From: Burkholderiales bacterium Ga0077547
GTDB lineage: Bacteria > Pseudomonadota > Gammaproteobacteria > Burkholderiales > Burkholderiaceae_C
Assembly (NCBI GenBank): GCA_001464195.1
Contig: LNEY01000018.1
Coordinates: 1-63,434 of the forward strand
Direction: 5' to 3'
Length of the DNA: 63,434 nucleotides
The notes under the pieces are model-generated. The model did no database searches. It had not been told where the DNA came from and worked only from the letters and a program-made list of their open reading frames with translations. Every line of letters begins with the position of its first letter. Position 1 is the first letter of the stretch. This document shows, piece by piece, positions 20,076-29,199 of the stretch. The position numbers were made by a program, and so were the translations under genes.

Positions 20076-21185
20076 TCAACCGGCCGTAATTCTCTGGAAA
20101 AGCTGACCCGGCATTCGCGTCACATGGCCACTCAATTCGAGGTCGAGGAGCTTGATGTTCAGCGTCTGCGCCGACCAACCGGTGCGCGCCACCAGAGCGT
20201 CGAGCGAAATCACCTCGTAGCCCATGGCGGCCAGCAGCGGGTCGTCCGGTTTCGCAGCGTCCACGGCCGTAGTCGCGCGCGGGCCTACCGCGGCCAGCGC
20301 CGGCAGCTCATCTTGCACATCGGCAGCCGACTCGACCAGCTTGGCCCCCTGTTTGATCAGCGCATGGCAACCGCGCGATTGCGGTGAGTGGATCGAGCCG
20401 GGGATGGCAAACACCTCACGCCCGGCTTCCAGGGCCAGCCGTGCGGTGATGAGCGATCCCGATTGCAAGGCCGCCTCGACCACCAGCGTGCCGCGGCTCA
20501 GGCCTGCGATCAACCGGTTGCGCTGCGGGAAATGTGCGGCCAGGGCAGGCGTGCCCAGCCCGTACTCGCTGAGCATCAGGCCTGCTCTGGCAATGCGGTG
20601 AGCCAGATCGAGGTGGCGCCTTGGATAGACCCGGTCGAGCCCGGTGCCGACCACCGCAATGGTCCCGGCCGAGGCGGCCAGGGCCCCTTCATGCGCAGCA
20701 CCATCGACGCCCAGTGCCAGGCCCGACACGACGACCCAGCCCGCTTTGCCCAGCGCCTGGGCGAATTCGCGCGCATTCAGTGCGCCTTGTGGCGTTGGAT
20801 TGCGGCTTCCCACGATCGCAACCGCCTCGCTGCGCAGCAGGTCGACTTGCCCTTGTGCATACAGCAGCAGAGGCGGGTCAGCGGTGTCGAGCAACTGCGG
20901 TGGATAGCGCACATCGCCCAGCGGAATGACTGTTCTTGCCGCATCGTCCGCGCCCTCGCCGAGCCAGGCGAGCGTGCGCGCCAGCTTCTCGTTGAAGTGT
21001 GCCGGCGGTGTCATCAAGCCGCGTGCCGCGGCTTCTCCGACCACAAGGCAGTGGTTGTCGAACGATGCCGCCATCACTGCTTCCGGCGAGCCGAAGGCGG
21101 TCAGCAGTCGGCGGGCCGCCTCTCGACCGACCTTGGGTGTCTCGACCAATCGCAGCCAGGCGGCCAGCTCGTCGTGATCGATCAC
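20076..21185 (-). CDS. dprA: DNA-processing protein DprA (Smf)
   Basis: A 369-residue protein that loads RecA on incoming single-stranded DNA during natural transformation. Its central Rossmann domain has AIVGSRNPTPQGALNAREFA and VVSGLALGVDGAAHEGAL (about residues 124-170). RNRLIAGLSRGTLVVEA is also conserved. The C-terminal roughly 60 residues form the winged-helix DprA extension (LDALVARTGWSAQTLNIKLLDLELSGHV). It lies between the LysM gene and smg, a standard arrangement (LysM-dprA-smg). Its presence is consistent with, but does not prove, natural competence. Confidence 0.93.
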   Translation of the reverse strand: MIDHDELAAWLRLVETPKVGREAARRLLTAFGSPEAVMAASFDNHCLVVGEAAARGLMTPPAHFNEKLARTLAWLGEGADDAARTVIPLGDVRYPPQLLDTADPPLLLYAQGQVDLLRSEAVAIVGSRNPTPQGALNAREFAQALGKAGWVVVSGLALGVDGAAHEGALAASAGTIAVVGTGLDRVYPRRHLDLAHRIARAGLMLSEYGLGTPALAAHFPQRNRLIAGLSRGTLVVEAALQSGSLITARLALEAGREVFAIPGSIHSPQSRGCHALIKQGAKLVESAADVQDELPALAAVGPRATTAVDAAKPDDPLLAAMGYEVISLDALVARTGWSAQTLNIKLLDLELSGHVTRMPGQLFQRITAG

Positions 21186-21220
21186 GTCAGTTCAGCGCCG
21201 CCCTGCAGCCACCCCTGCGA

Positions 21221-22399
21221 TCAGGGTTGGGTGAATCGGTCACCTGGCCTGACAGGCTCTTTCACCGACAGGATCAACGCATACGACATGCGTTCGAAAA
21301 CCTGGAACACGAACAACATGCCATGGCGCTCGTCGGGCAGCTTGATGCGTGTGGGGGTGGGGCTGGTGCGATCGACCACCTCTTGGCCGTCTTGCCACAG
21401 GGCCAGCACGTGGCCGCGCTCGACGCCGTCGCCCTTGCCACGGTTGAGCGTGACGATCTGGTTCTGTCCGGCCATGACCGCCTCGCCGTAGACCGAGACG
21501 ATCTGGCCGGTGAGCTCGCCCTGAGGGGCGTGCGGCATGTAGTTGCTGTATTCGCGTGTGGTCACCGGGGCGAGCCGGTCACCCACATTGGCGTCCTGTC
21601 GGATGCTGGTGACGATGAAGCTGTCGGGCACGGGAGCCGACGATTCCTTCTCATCAACCCGGCTGCGGTCGCCAGACCGAACGAATTCGGCCGTTCCGAC
21701 ATACGGCGCTTCGTAGCCGAGGATTTCCTTGGTCGTGGGGTCGCGCAGCGGCTTGGCTTGGCGGAAGATGCGGAACACCGTGTCCTTGCCGACGTTGCCG
21801 CGCACATAGGCGGTATCTCCGCGCGCCATCAGGACTCGGCCTTCCCGCGTGGCAACGATGCGCGGCGCGTCATCCAGCGTGTTGGCCTCGAGGATCACGG
21901 CTTCGTTCAGGAACGGCTCGATCAGGTGGAAAGGTATCGAGGTGATGGCTGAGGTGGTCAGTGCCGACGAACGCACCTGCGGCGACAGCTTCACGACGCC
22001 CCCATCGACCGCTTGCCCCAGCCGCAAGCGTGCGCGGCCATCCGACGTGTCCAGGTACAGCACCTGTCCCGGGTAGATCAGGTGCGGATTGCGGATCTGA
22101 TCAAGGTTCATGCCCCACAGCTCCGGCCAGCGCCAGGGCGACTTCAGGAACAGGCCTGAAATACCCCACAAGGTGTCGCCGGCCTTCACCGTGTGCGATT
22201 CAGGTGCGTTGGGCGCCAGTTCTGACAACGCCACCCCGGCGCCTGCCACCTTCTGTGCCGTCTCACGCTGTTGCGCGGAGATGGGGAAATTGGGCTCGGC
22301 GCTGGCCGTCGCAGCGCTACCCAGTGCGATCAACATGCACAAACCGAAAGCTGACAGTCGTGGACTGCGGGCAGGCAGGGAAATCGCGGATCGGGTCAT
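21221..22399 (-). CDS. LysM domain-containing periplasmic protein
   Basis: A 392-residue secreted protein. It has a signal peptide (hydrophobic [17 protein letters not shown], cleavage after ASA) and a LysM domain with [20 protein letters not shown] and [12 protein letters not shown] roughly 270-residue C-terminal region follows without a recognised enzyme motif. LysM domains bind peptidoglycan. The ATG at 22399 is chosen because a GGAG lies 10 bases upstream and the signal peptide begins there; ATGs further upstream add residues unlike a signal sequence. Proteins of this kind sit upstream of dprA and divergent from def in many betaproteobacteria. Confidence 0.85.
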   Translation of the reverse strand: MTRSAISLPARSPRLSAFGLCMLIALGSAATASAEPNFPISAQQRETAQKVAGAGVALSELAPNAPESHTVKAGDTLWGISGLFLKSPWRWPELWGMNLDQIRNPHLIYPGQVLYLDTSDGRARLRLGQAVDGGVVKLSPQVRSSALTTSAITSIPFHLIEPFLNEAVILEANTLDDAPRIVATREGRVLMARGDTAYVRGNVGKDTVFRIFRQAKPLRDPTTKEILGYEAPYVGTAEFVRSGDRSRVDEKESSAPVPDSFIVTSIRQDANVGDRLAPVTTREYSNYMPHAPQGELTGQIVSVYGEAVMAGQNQIVTLNRGKGDGVERGHVLALWQDGQEVVDRTSPTPTRIKLPDERHGMLFVFQVFERMSYALILSVKEPVRPGDRFTQP

Positions 22400-22584
22400 G
22401 GGATGAAGTCTCCGAACGGGTCGCGGCAGGCAACGCGTCATGGGTGGGCCGGGAAAGGGGGTCGCAATACTCACTATTCCGTATCGGCCAAAGTGGCTGG
22501 GAATTCAGCGAAAATCTTCAATTGGTTTCAAAGATTCTGCCTCTAAACCCTTGCCGTCGCAACGAAAGCAGGCCACCTCACCCC

Positions 22585-23094
22585 ATGCCGAAGCTCACCA
22601 TCCTTCGCTACCCTGACCCTCGCCTGCACACGGTCGCCAAGCCAGTGTCTCAGGTCGATGACCGCGTCCGGCGCCTGATCGACGACATGTTGGAGACGAT
22701 GTACGACGCCGATGGCGTGGGCCTCGCGGCCAGCCAGGTCGATGTCCATGAGCGGGTGCTGGTCATGGATACGTCAGAAACACGCGACAAGCCGCTGGTC
22801 CTGATCAATCCCGAACTGCTCTCGGTCAGCGCCGACCAGGTGATTGACGAGGAAGGCTGCCTGTCGGTGCCGAGCGTTTACGACAAGGTTTCGCGGGCGG
22901 CGCAGATCCGTGTGCGTGCCCTGGGTCGCGACGGCGAGTCATTCGAGTTCGATGCCGAGGGGTTGCTGGCCAAGTGCGTGCAGCACGAAATGGACCACCT
23001 GATGGGCAAGGTCTTCGTCGACTATCTCAGCCCGCTCAAGCGCACCCGCATCAAGACCAAGATGCTCAAGCACTGGCGCGATGACGGGCGCTGA
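22585..23094 (+). CDS. def: Peptide deformylase
   Basis: A 169-residue metalloenzyme that removes the formyl group from nascent N-terminal methionine. All three family motifs are intact: GVGLAASQ (44-51), EGCLS (90-94, metal ligand C92) and QHEMDH (133-138, ligands H134 and H138, catalytic E135). The ATG at 22585 gives the standard [14 protein letters not shown] start. An open frame extends far upstream but matches nothing. It is divergent from the LysM gene and followed 18 bases later by fmt, so the two formyl-cycle enzymes are co-transcribed. Confidence 0.96.
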   Translation: MPKLTILRYPDPRLHTVAKPVSQVDDRVRRLIDDMLETMYDADGVGLAASQVDVHERVLVMDTSETRDKPLVLINPELLSVSADQVIDEEGCLSVPSVYDKVSRAAQIRVRALGRDGESFEFDAEGLLAKCVQHEMDHLMGKVFVDYLSPLKRTRIKTKMLKHWRDDGR

Positions 23095-23112
23095 CGTCGG
23101 ATCGCTGCGCGC

Positions 23113-24081
23113 ATGAGGCTGGCATTCGCCGGCACCCCCGAGTTCGCCCGCGTTGCACTCGCATCGCTTCATGCCGCAGGCTTTGACATCCCGCTGGTGC
23201 TGACGCAGCCGGATCGCCCTGCCGGACGCGGGCAGCAACTTCAACCCTCGGCTGTCAAGGCGTGGTCTGTGGCGCATGGCCTGCCGGTGATCCAGCCGCA
23301 GGGACTGCGACTGGACGGCCGCTACGCGGAGGACGCGAGCGCCGCGCGCGTCGCCTTGCAGGCGGCCCGGGTTGATGCCCTGGTGGTCGCGGCGTATGGA
23401 TTGATCCTGCCTGAGTGGGTGCTGACCCTGCCTGTGCTGGGCTGCCTGAACATCCATGCGTCGCTGTTGCCGCGCTGGCGTGGTGCGGCGCCGATCCATC
23501 GGGCCATCGAAGCGGGCGACGCACGCACCGGCATCACGGTCATGCAGATGGACGCCGGGCTGGACACCGGTGCGATGCTGCTGACCGAGTCCATCGAGAT
23601 TGCCAACGACGACACCACTGGCTCGCTGCACGATCGGCTGGCGGCGTTAGGAGGTCGCCTGATCGTCGACGCACTGGAACAGGCCGCGTGCGGCGGTCTG
23701 CACGCTGCGGTACAGCCGACCTACGGTGTGACGTATGCGAAGAAGGTGGAGAAGACAGAAGCCGCCGTGGACTGGCGTCTGAATGCGGACGTCATCGCAC
23801 GACGCATCCGGGCGTTCAACCCGGCGCCTGGCGCGGTTGCGCGGCTGCGCGGCGAGGTGGTCAAGCTGTGGCACGCGCGTGCGGTGCCGATGGTCAGACC
23901 CGCAGCCACTCCCGGCGAAGTGATCAGCGCGTCAGGGGAGGGTGTCGTCGTGGCCTGCGGATCGGGTGCTGTGTGTTTGTCAGAGCTGCAACGTCCCGGC
24001 GGCAAGCGGCTGAGCGCTGCGCAGTTCCTGCAAGGACAGCCGTTGCAGATGGGCGACCGATTTGATCTGGGCGAGACCTGA
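23113..24081 (+). CDS. fmt: Methionyl-tRNA formyltransferase
   Basis: A 322-residue enzyme that transfers a formyl group from 10-formyl-THF to initiator Met-tRNA. The N-terminal Rossmann domain begins [16 protein letters not shown], the formyl-THF site has [21 protein letters not shown] (including the N-H-D type catalytic cluster), and the C-terminal OB-like tRNA-binding domain starts near [14 protein letters not shown]. Length is normal. It pairs with def upstream. rsmB and htpX, which follow fmt in many relatives, are not seen here. Confidence 0.96.
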   Translation: MRLAFAGTPEFARVALASLHAAGFDIPLVLTQPDRPAGRGQQLQPSAVKAWSVAHGLPVIQPQGLRLDGRYAEDASAARVALQAARVDALVVAAYGLILPEWVLTLPVLGCLNIHASLLPRWRGAAPIHRAIEAGDARTGITVMQMDAGLDTGAMLLTESIEIANDDTTGSLHDRLAALGGRLIVDALEQAACGGLHAAVQPTYGVTYAKKVEKTEAAVDWRLNADVIARRIRAFNPAPGAVARLRGEVVKLWHARAVPMVRPAATPGEVISASGEGVVVACGSGAVCLSELQRPGGKRLSAAQFLQGQPLQMGDRFDLGET

Positions 24082-24122
24082 TCCGCCTGCCCGCTGAATC
24101 AGCAGACGCGAATCAACGATCG

Positions 24123-25067
24123 TCAGAACAACGCCATGCTCAGCTTGCGTCGGTAGCGGTCGACCTCGGGGTCGACTGGTGTGGTGTCGACCTTGCCAGC
24201 GATCTCCAGCGCACCCTTGGGCGCCGTGGCGGCGGGTTTGGCCGGCGCAGGCTTGGCCATCACATCGAGCACGGCCACATAGGTCTTGCGGGCCAACTCG
24301 CCGTTCCAGACCTTGTCGCGCATGATGATCTCCAGCAGCTCGTCCATTGCTTCGATAAAGCGCTGTGACGCGAAGTGCAACTGGGCCAATTCGAATCGGG
24401 CCTCGAAATCACGCCGATTGGCGGCGATGGCCGCTGTGAGCACATCGGGCGAGCGCAGCAGCGGCGCCCGTTCGCAGGCCGTGAGCCAGTGGCCGCAGGC
24501 GGTCAGACGCGGATCGGGCAGCACCTTCGTGGCCACCGGGCTGTACACCGCGCGCGCTTCATCGACGCGGCCTGCCATCAGCAGTGCTCGCAGGCAGTCG
24601 GCGCGTGCGCTGTCGTTGGCGGGGTTGATCGCGACGGCCTCCAGCAGCTTGGCGATCGCGCTGTCGGTATTGCCGCCCGCCAACAGGGCTTCGGCGTCTT
24701 CCAGGTCTTCGGCCGAGGCCATTTCCTCGACGCTGGGCACGTGCTTGTCCAGGAACTGGCGAATCTCGGCTTCCGGCAGCGCTTCGACGAAGCCATCGAT
24801 CGGCTGGCCGCCCTTGAACATCACACAGAACGGAATGGTGCGCACGCCGAACAGTCGCGACAGCTGGACCGCAATCTCGGACTCGCTTTCGGAATTCAGT
24901 GTGGCCAGCGTGAACCGACCGGCGTAAGCCACCTCCAGCTTTTCCAGCACCGGTCCCAGCGTCTTCGCAGGCTCCGACCACGGCGCCCAGATGTAGAGCA
25001 GGATCGCCTGTTCAGTCGACGCCTGGACCAGGTCGGTTTTGAAGTTCTGGATGGTGATGTTGATCAT
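24123..25067 (-). CDS. ybbN: Thioredoxin-fold/TPR co-chaperone YbbN (CnoX)-like
   Basis: A 314-residue protein with an N-terminal thioredoxin fold (about 1-110), followed by helical repeats of the TPR type (ADCLRALLMAGRVDEARAVY, RRDFEARFELAQLHFASQRF). The order matches YbbN/CnoX, which holds unfolded clients for GroEL and DnaK. The active-site CXXC is replaced by WSEPAK, with Ser at 31 and Ala at 34, so no thiol-disulfide chemistry is possible at this site. It is divergent from purE. Function as a holdase is inferred from family architecture. Confidence 0.85.
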   Translation of the reverse strand: MINITIQNFKTDLVQASTEQAILLYIWAPWSEPAKTLGPVLEKLEVAYAGRFTLATLNSESESEIAVQLSRLFGVRTIPFCVMFKGGQPIDGFVEALPEAEIRQFLDKHVPSVEEMASAEDLEDAEALLAGGNTDSAIAKLLEAVAINPANDSARADCLRALLMAGRVDEARAVYSPVATKVLPDPRLTACGHWLTACERAPLLRSPDVLTAAIAANRRDFEARFELAQLHFASQRFIEAMDELLEIIMRDKVWNGELARKTYVAVLDVMAKPAPAKPAATAPKGALEIAGKVDTTPVDPEVDRYRRKLSMALF

Positions 25068-25166
25068 GGCGGAAGGTCAGGTGCGTGTCGGCAGGCAAGG
25101 CTAGGCTGAGGGAGATGGCGCCGTGCCGCCTACAATTCAAGGCTTGTCAAAAAGCGGAGCAAGGCC

Positions 25167-25661
25167 ATGAACGCGCCTGCGGTGGTGGGTGTGGTGATGG
25201 GGTCCAGCAGCGACTGGGAAACCTTGCGCGCAGCCACCGAGATTCTCACCGAGTTTGGCGTCCCGTTCGAGGCCCGCGTCGTCTCGGCGCACCGCATGCC
25301 GGACGACATGTTTGCCTATGCCGAGGCAGCAGCTTCGCGCGGCCTGAAAGCCATCATCGCGGGCGCCGGTGGCGCCGCACATTTGCCAGGCATGCTGGCC
25401 GCCAAGACCACCGTGCCGGTACTGGGCGTGCCGGTTGCCAGCCGCCACCTGCAGGGCGTCGATTCACTGCATTCGATCGTCCAGATGCCCAAGGGTATTC
25501 CCGTGGCGACCTTTGCGATCGGCACGGCGGGGGCGGCCAACGCGGCCTTGTTCACGGTGGCGATGTTGGCGGTCGGCGACCCGGTGTTGCGCACCCAGCT
25601 CGACGCGTACCGGGCTCGCCAGACCGAGGTGGCGCGCGCCATGACTGCGGATTTGAAATGA
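25167..25661 (+). CDS. purE: N5-carboxyaminoimidazole ribonucleotide mutase
   Basis: A 164-residue class I PurE that converts N5-CAIR to CAIR in purine synthesis. It has the motifs [41 protein letters not shown] and [18 protein letters not shown]. The stop overlaps the purK start (ATGA), showing the expected coupling with the enzyme that makes its substrate. An upstream AGCAAGGC precedes the ATG. Confidence 0.96.
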   Translation: MNAPAVVGVVMGSSSDWETLRAATEILTEFGVPFEARVVSAHRMPDDMFAYAEAAASRGLKAIIAGAGGAAHLPGMLAAKTTVPVLGVPVASRHLQGVDSLHSIVQMPKGIPVATFAIGTAGAANAALFTVAMLAVGDPVLRTQLDAYRARQTEVARAMTADLK

Positions 25662-26821
25662 CGTCGTTCATCGCGCCGGGTGCCACCTTGGGCGTCATGG
25701 GCGGCGGCCAATTGGGCCGGATGTTCGTGCACGCCGCGCAGCAGATGGGCTACTACACCGCAGTGCTGGATGCAGACCCGGCAAGCCCAGCCGGGCTGGT
25801 GGCACACCACCACATCCAGGCCGACTATCTCGATCCCCAGGGACTCGCGCAGCTGATGCAATGCAGCGCGGCCATCACCACCGAGTTCGAGAATGTGCCG
25901 GCTGCCGCACTGATGACGTTGGGCGCGCACCGGCCGGTCGCGCCGGGGGTACCAGCGGTGTCGGTGTGCCAGGACCGGGCTGCGGAAAAGCGGCATTTCG
26001 CGTACTGCGATGTGGCTTGCGCGCCCTATGCGGTGATCGAGCACGCGGCGCAACTCTCAGCGGTACCGGAAGAACTGTTTCCAGGCGTCCTGAAGACCAC
26101 CCGCTTGGGCTACGACGGCAAGGGTCAGGCGCGCGTCAAGACGCGTGCGGACCTGCCGGCGGCGTGGGCCTCCTTGGGCAGCGTATCGGCCGTGCTTGAA
26201 AAGCAGTTGCCGCTGGCCTACGAGGTCAGCGTCATCGTCGCGCGCAGCGCCGCCGGGCAGGTGGTGCATTTCCCGCTGCAGCAGAACCTGCACCGCGACG
26301 GCATCCTGGCGGTCACCCAGGTGCCGGCGCCCGATCTGACACAGGCCGTGCAGCAGCGCGCGATCGAGGCCGCCGAGCGGGTGGCCGAATCGCTGGGTTA
26401 TGTCGGCGTGCTGTGTGTCGAGTTCTTCGTGCTGAAAGACGGCAGCCTGGTCGCCAACGAGATGGCGCCGCGCCCGCACAACTCTGGCCACTACAGCATC
26501 GACGCCTGTGATCAGTCGCAGTTCGACCTGCAGGTGCGTGCGATGACGGGCGCGCCGCTCGTGGCGCCGCGGCTGCATTCCCCGGCGGTGATGCTGAACC
26601 TGCTCGGCGATCTGTGGTTTGCCTCTGCCAACGCTGCGCCGCGCGAGCCCGACTGGGCGGGCGTGCTGGCGCTGCCCGGCGTGCACCTGCACCTGTATGG
26701 CAAGGCGATGCCGCGCTGCGGTCGGAAGATGGGCCACCTGACCATCACCGCGGCCACCGCCGAGCAGGCGCGGGCCGTGGCGTTGCAGGCCGCTGCGGTG
26801 CTGGGCCTGCCGGCATTCTGA
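25658..26821 (+). CDS. purK: 5-(carboxyamino)imidazole ribonucleotide synthase
   Basis: A 387-residue ATP-grasp enzyme that carboxylates AIR to N5-CAIR with ATP and bicarbonate. The N-terminal domain begins with [18 protein letters not shown]. The ATP-grasp domain has [15 protein letters not shown] and [18 protein letters not shown]. The metal-binding segment is [23 protein letters not shown]. The start overlaps the purE stop by four bases. An open frame in the same phase runs upstream across purE but is not part of the protein. Confidence 0.96.
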   Translation: MTSFIAPGATLGVMGGGQLGRMFVHAAQQMGYYTAVLDADPASPAGLVAHHHIQADYLDPQGLAQLMQCSAAITTEFENVPAAALMTLGAHRPVAPGVPAVSVCQDRAAEKRHFAYCDVACAPYAVIEHAAQLSAVPEELFPGVLKTTRLGYDGKGQARVKTRADLPAAWASLGSVSAVLEKQLPLAYEVSVIVARSAAGQVVHFPLQQNLHRDGILAVTQVPAPDLTQAVQQRAIEAAERVAESLGYVGVLCVEFFVLKDGSLVANEMAPRPHNSGHYSIDACDQSQFDLQVRAMTGAPLVAPRLHSPAVMLNLLGDLWFASANAAPREPDWAGVLALPGVHLHLYGKAMPRCGRKMGHLTITAATAEQARAVALQAAAVLGLPAF

Positions 26822-26840
26822 CGCGGTCGACCACGCTGCC

Positions 26841-27845
26841 ATGCTGCTGGACGGCCACGATGCCACGGCAATCGCCGCGGCCGCCGATGCGCTCGCTGCC
26901 GGTGAGCTCGTCGCCTTTCCCACCGAAACGGTCTATGGCCTGGGTGCACGCGCCGATGACGACGCCGCGGTGGCCCGCATCTTCGCGGCAAAAGGCCGCC
27001 CGACCAATCATCCGCTGATCGTCCATGTCGCCGACACCGCGGCCGCTCGCCCGTTCTGTGCCGCTTGGCCCGATCTCGCGCAGAAGCTGGTCGCTGGGTT
27101 CTGGCCCGGCCCGCTGACGGTGATCGTGCCGCGCGCCGCCGACATGGCCACCGCCAGCGCCGGCGGGCAGGCGACCATTGGCCTGCGTTGCCCGTCGCAT
27201 CCGGTGGCGCTGGCGCTGCTGCACGCCGCTGCTGCGCGTGGTGTGCCGGGCATTGCGGCGCCGAGTGCCAACCGCTTCGGCCGTCTCAGCCCCACGCAGG
27301 CCGCGCACGTGGTCACCGAGCTCGGCACCGAGTTGCGCGTGCTCGATGGTGGTGACTGCGACGTCGGCATCGAATCAGCCATCGTCGACTGCTCGCGTGG
27401 CCGTGCGGTGCTGCTTCGACCGGGCTCGCTGACGCGTGGCGCCATTGAAGCGGTGCTCGGCCAGCCGCTGGAGGACCGCGATGCGGATGCGCCCCGCGCC
27501 TCCGGCACGCTGGCATCGCATTACGCACCGCGTGCCAAGGTCAGGTTGATGGCGCCAGGCCTGCTGCAGTCGGCATTGCAACTGCTGGCTGCTGGAGCCG
27601 CCGATGCCGCAGTGCCGAAGTCGGTCGTACCGCTGGCGGTATATTCGCGCCTGCCTGTGCCGAACGGTTCCGCGATGGCTCACCAAGTGATGCCCCCGCG
27701 CGCCGACCTTGCGGCTCACGAGCTCTTCACGGTGTTGCGCCACTTCGATGACCTGGGTGCGCAACTGATCTGGGTCGAAGAGCCGCCCGCAGGCCCGGAG
27801 TGGGACGGTGTGCGGGATCGCCTCTGGCGAGCCTGCGCAGACTGA
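26841..27845 (+). CDS. tsaC: L-threonylcarbamoyladenylate synthase, long Sua5 type
   Basis: A 334-residue enzyme that makes threonylcarbamoyl-AMP for the universal t6A modification at tRNA position 37. The YrdC domain fills the first roughly 200 residues (LVAFPTETVYGLGARADD, IFAAKGRPTNHPLIVHV, GIAAPSANRFGRLSPT). The C-terminal roughly 110 residues form the extra Sua5 domain. The linker includes SGTLASHYAPRAKVRLM, typical of Sua5 rather than short TsaC. It lies 20 bases after purK on the same strand. tsaB of the same pathway is 3 kb downstream. Confidence 0.92.
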   Translation: MLLDGHDATAIAAAADALAAGELVAFPTETVYGLGARADDDAAVARIFAAKGRPTNHPLIVHVADTAAARPFCAAWPDLAQKLVAGFWPGPLTVIVPRAADMATASAGGQATIGLRCPSHPVALALLHAAAARGVPGIAAPSANRFGRLSPTQAAHVVTELGTELRVLDGGDCDVGIESAIVDCSRGRAVLLRPGSLTRGAIEAVLGQPLEDRDADAPRASGTLASHYAPRAKVRLMAPGLLQSALQLLAAGAADAAVPKSVVPLAVYSRLPVPNGSAMAHQVMPPRADLAAHELFTVLRHFDDLGAQLIWVEEPPAGPEWDGVRDRLWRACAD

Positions 27846-27878
27846 TCGTTCCCCGACCCTTTTTCCTATGGAGACCGC

Positions 27879-28904
27879 ATGAATTTCAGAGTCGATCGAT
27901 GGAGCGCCGTGGCGCTGCGCAGCAGCCTGGTGACCCTGACGACAGTGAGCGCGTTGTTGCTGACATCGTGCGGGGGCGGTGGCCAATCGAGCCAGACCAA
28001 CCGGTTCAACCCGACCCGCATGATCGTGTTCGGTGACGAGAGCAGCCTGCTGCTGCCCGGGAGCACCCCGACCGCCATCGATGGGCGCAAGTACACCAAC
28101 AACGGGTTCGATTACCTAGTGACGAATTCAGTGATCGACTGCAATGAAAATCGTCTCTGGGTTCAGCGCCTCGCGGACGAGTACGAATTGGTGTTTGCGG
28201 AGTGCAATCCGGGCGGCGTGACACCGACGGCGCAGATGCGTGCCACCGTGGGCGGCAAGGTGGCCGATGTGGTGGCAGCCATTGATGACTTTTTGGCCTC
28301 GACGCCTGGCAACCAGCCGGTTCCCACTGACATGATCACGATGATGGTGGGCACCAACGACATCCTTGAGCTGTACACCAGCGTGATCACGTCAGCGCTG
28401 ACTCAGACGGCCGCGGTAGCCGAGATCGAGCGTCGCGGCGAGTTGCTCGCGGCCCAGATCAACCGCCTAACCAACAACAGCAACACGCTGGGCCGTGTGA
28501 TGTACTCAACAGTTCCTCGGGTGAGCCTGACGCCGTTCGGTCGGAGCAAGTCGCCGGCCGACCAGTCGCTACTGGAACTGTTGACCGACAGGTTCAACGA
28601 CAGCATGCGCAGACAGGTCCGGATCAATGGCCGCAGCCTGGGCTTCCTCGACACATCCCAGACGTTCACCAACGTCGTCGATGACGTGGATGATGGCGGT
28701 CGACCCAATGGCATCATCAACGTCGAGGACGCCGTCTGTGACTCCGTCAAAGCCCCTACCATCTTGAGTTGCACTCCGCTGACGCTGGTCAGTGGTGGAA
28801 CCATCAACAACCACCTGTGGGCAGATGACATTCGCTTCAGCTACGCCGGGCACATCTTCATCGGCGACGACGCGGTCGACCTCGCGACCAGCCTGCCTTG
28901 GTAG
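27879..28904 (+). CDS. SGNH-like lipoprotein with altered catalytic residues
   Basis: A 341-residue lipoprotein with a lipobox at LLTSC (Cys 31) followed by a GGGG linker. The fold looks like an SGNH/GDSL hydrolase: block I is VFGDESSLL (52-56) and block III is VGTND (157-161). The expected catalytic Ser of GDSL is Glu here, with Ser one residue later, and the Asp-x-x-His of block V reads DDIR (316-319), with Arg in place of His. Cys residues at 88, 109 and near the C-terminus may form disulfides. It is preceded by a GGAGA ribosome site. It may be a non-catalytic binding protein or use different residues. Family: fairly likely. Activity: unknown. Confidence 0.65.
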   Translation: MNFRVDRWSAVALRSSLVTLTTVSALLLTSCGGGGQSSQTNRFNPTRMIVFGDESSLLLPGSTPTAIDGRKYTNNGFDYLVTNSVIDCNENRLWVQRLADEYELVFAECNPGGVTPTAQMRATVGGKVADVVAAIDDFLASTPGNQPVPTDMITMMVGTNDILELYTSVITSALTQTAAVAEIERRGELLAAQINRLTNNSNTLGRVMYSTVPRVSLTPFGRSKSPADQSLLELLTDRFNDSMRRQVRINGRSLGFLDTSQTFTNVVDDVDDGGRPNGIINVEDAVCDSVKAPTILSCTPLTLVSGGTINNHLWADDIRFSYAGHIFIGDDAVDLATSLPW

Positions 28905-28913
28905 GGCGGCGGC

Positions 28914-29195
28914 TCAGCGCGTCTGATTGACCCTCGGCCCGCGCAGTTTCATTCCCAGGATCGCCAACCCCAGCACCAGCGTGATGGCATTGGCGATGAC
29001 GATCGGCCAGGCGCCCAGCACCACCCCGTAGGCCAGCCACAGCGCCACACCGACGGTGAAGCAGGCGTACATGCTCAGCGAAATGCCGCTGACGTCGCCA
29101 GTGCGAAAGCTCAGCCAGGCTTGGGGAATGAACGACACCGTGGTGAGTGATGCGGCGGCATAGCCCAGCAGGTCGGTCCAATCGGGCGGGTTCAT
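28914..29195 (-). CDS. SemiSWEET-type sugar transporter
   Basis: A 93-residue protein with three TM helices forming one MtN3/PQ-loop unit. It contains the signature SFIPQAWLSFRTGDVSGIS (about residues 21-39) with the PQ motif. SemiSWEETs dimerise to make a sugar-permeable channel; the substrate here is unknown. It starts 4 bases after dacB on the same strand, so the two are probably co-transcribed, although no functional link is evident. Confidence 0.88.
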   Translation of the reverse strand: MNPPDWTDLLGYAAASLTTVSFIPQAWLSFRTGDVSGISLSMYACFTVGVALWLAYGVVLGAWPIVIANAITLVLGLAILGMKLRGPRVNQTR

Positions 29196-29199
29196 GGTC

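Noticed and set aside
21961..22584. N-terminal extension of peptide deformylase
   Set aside because: The upstream 208 codons overlap the divergent LysM gene antisense and have no similarity; the ATG at 22585 gives the standard enzyme.
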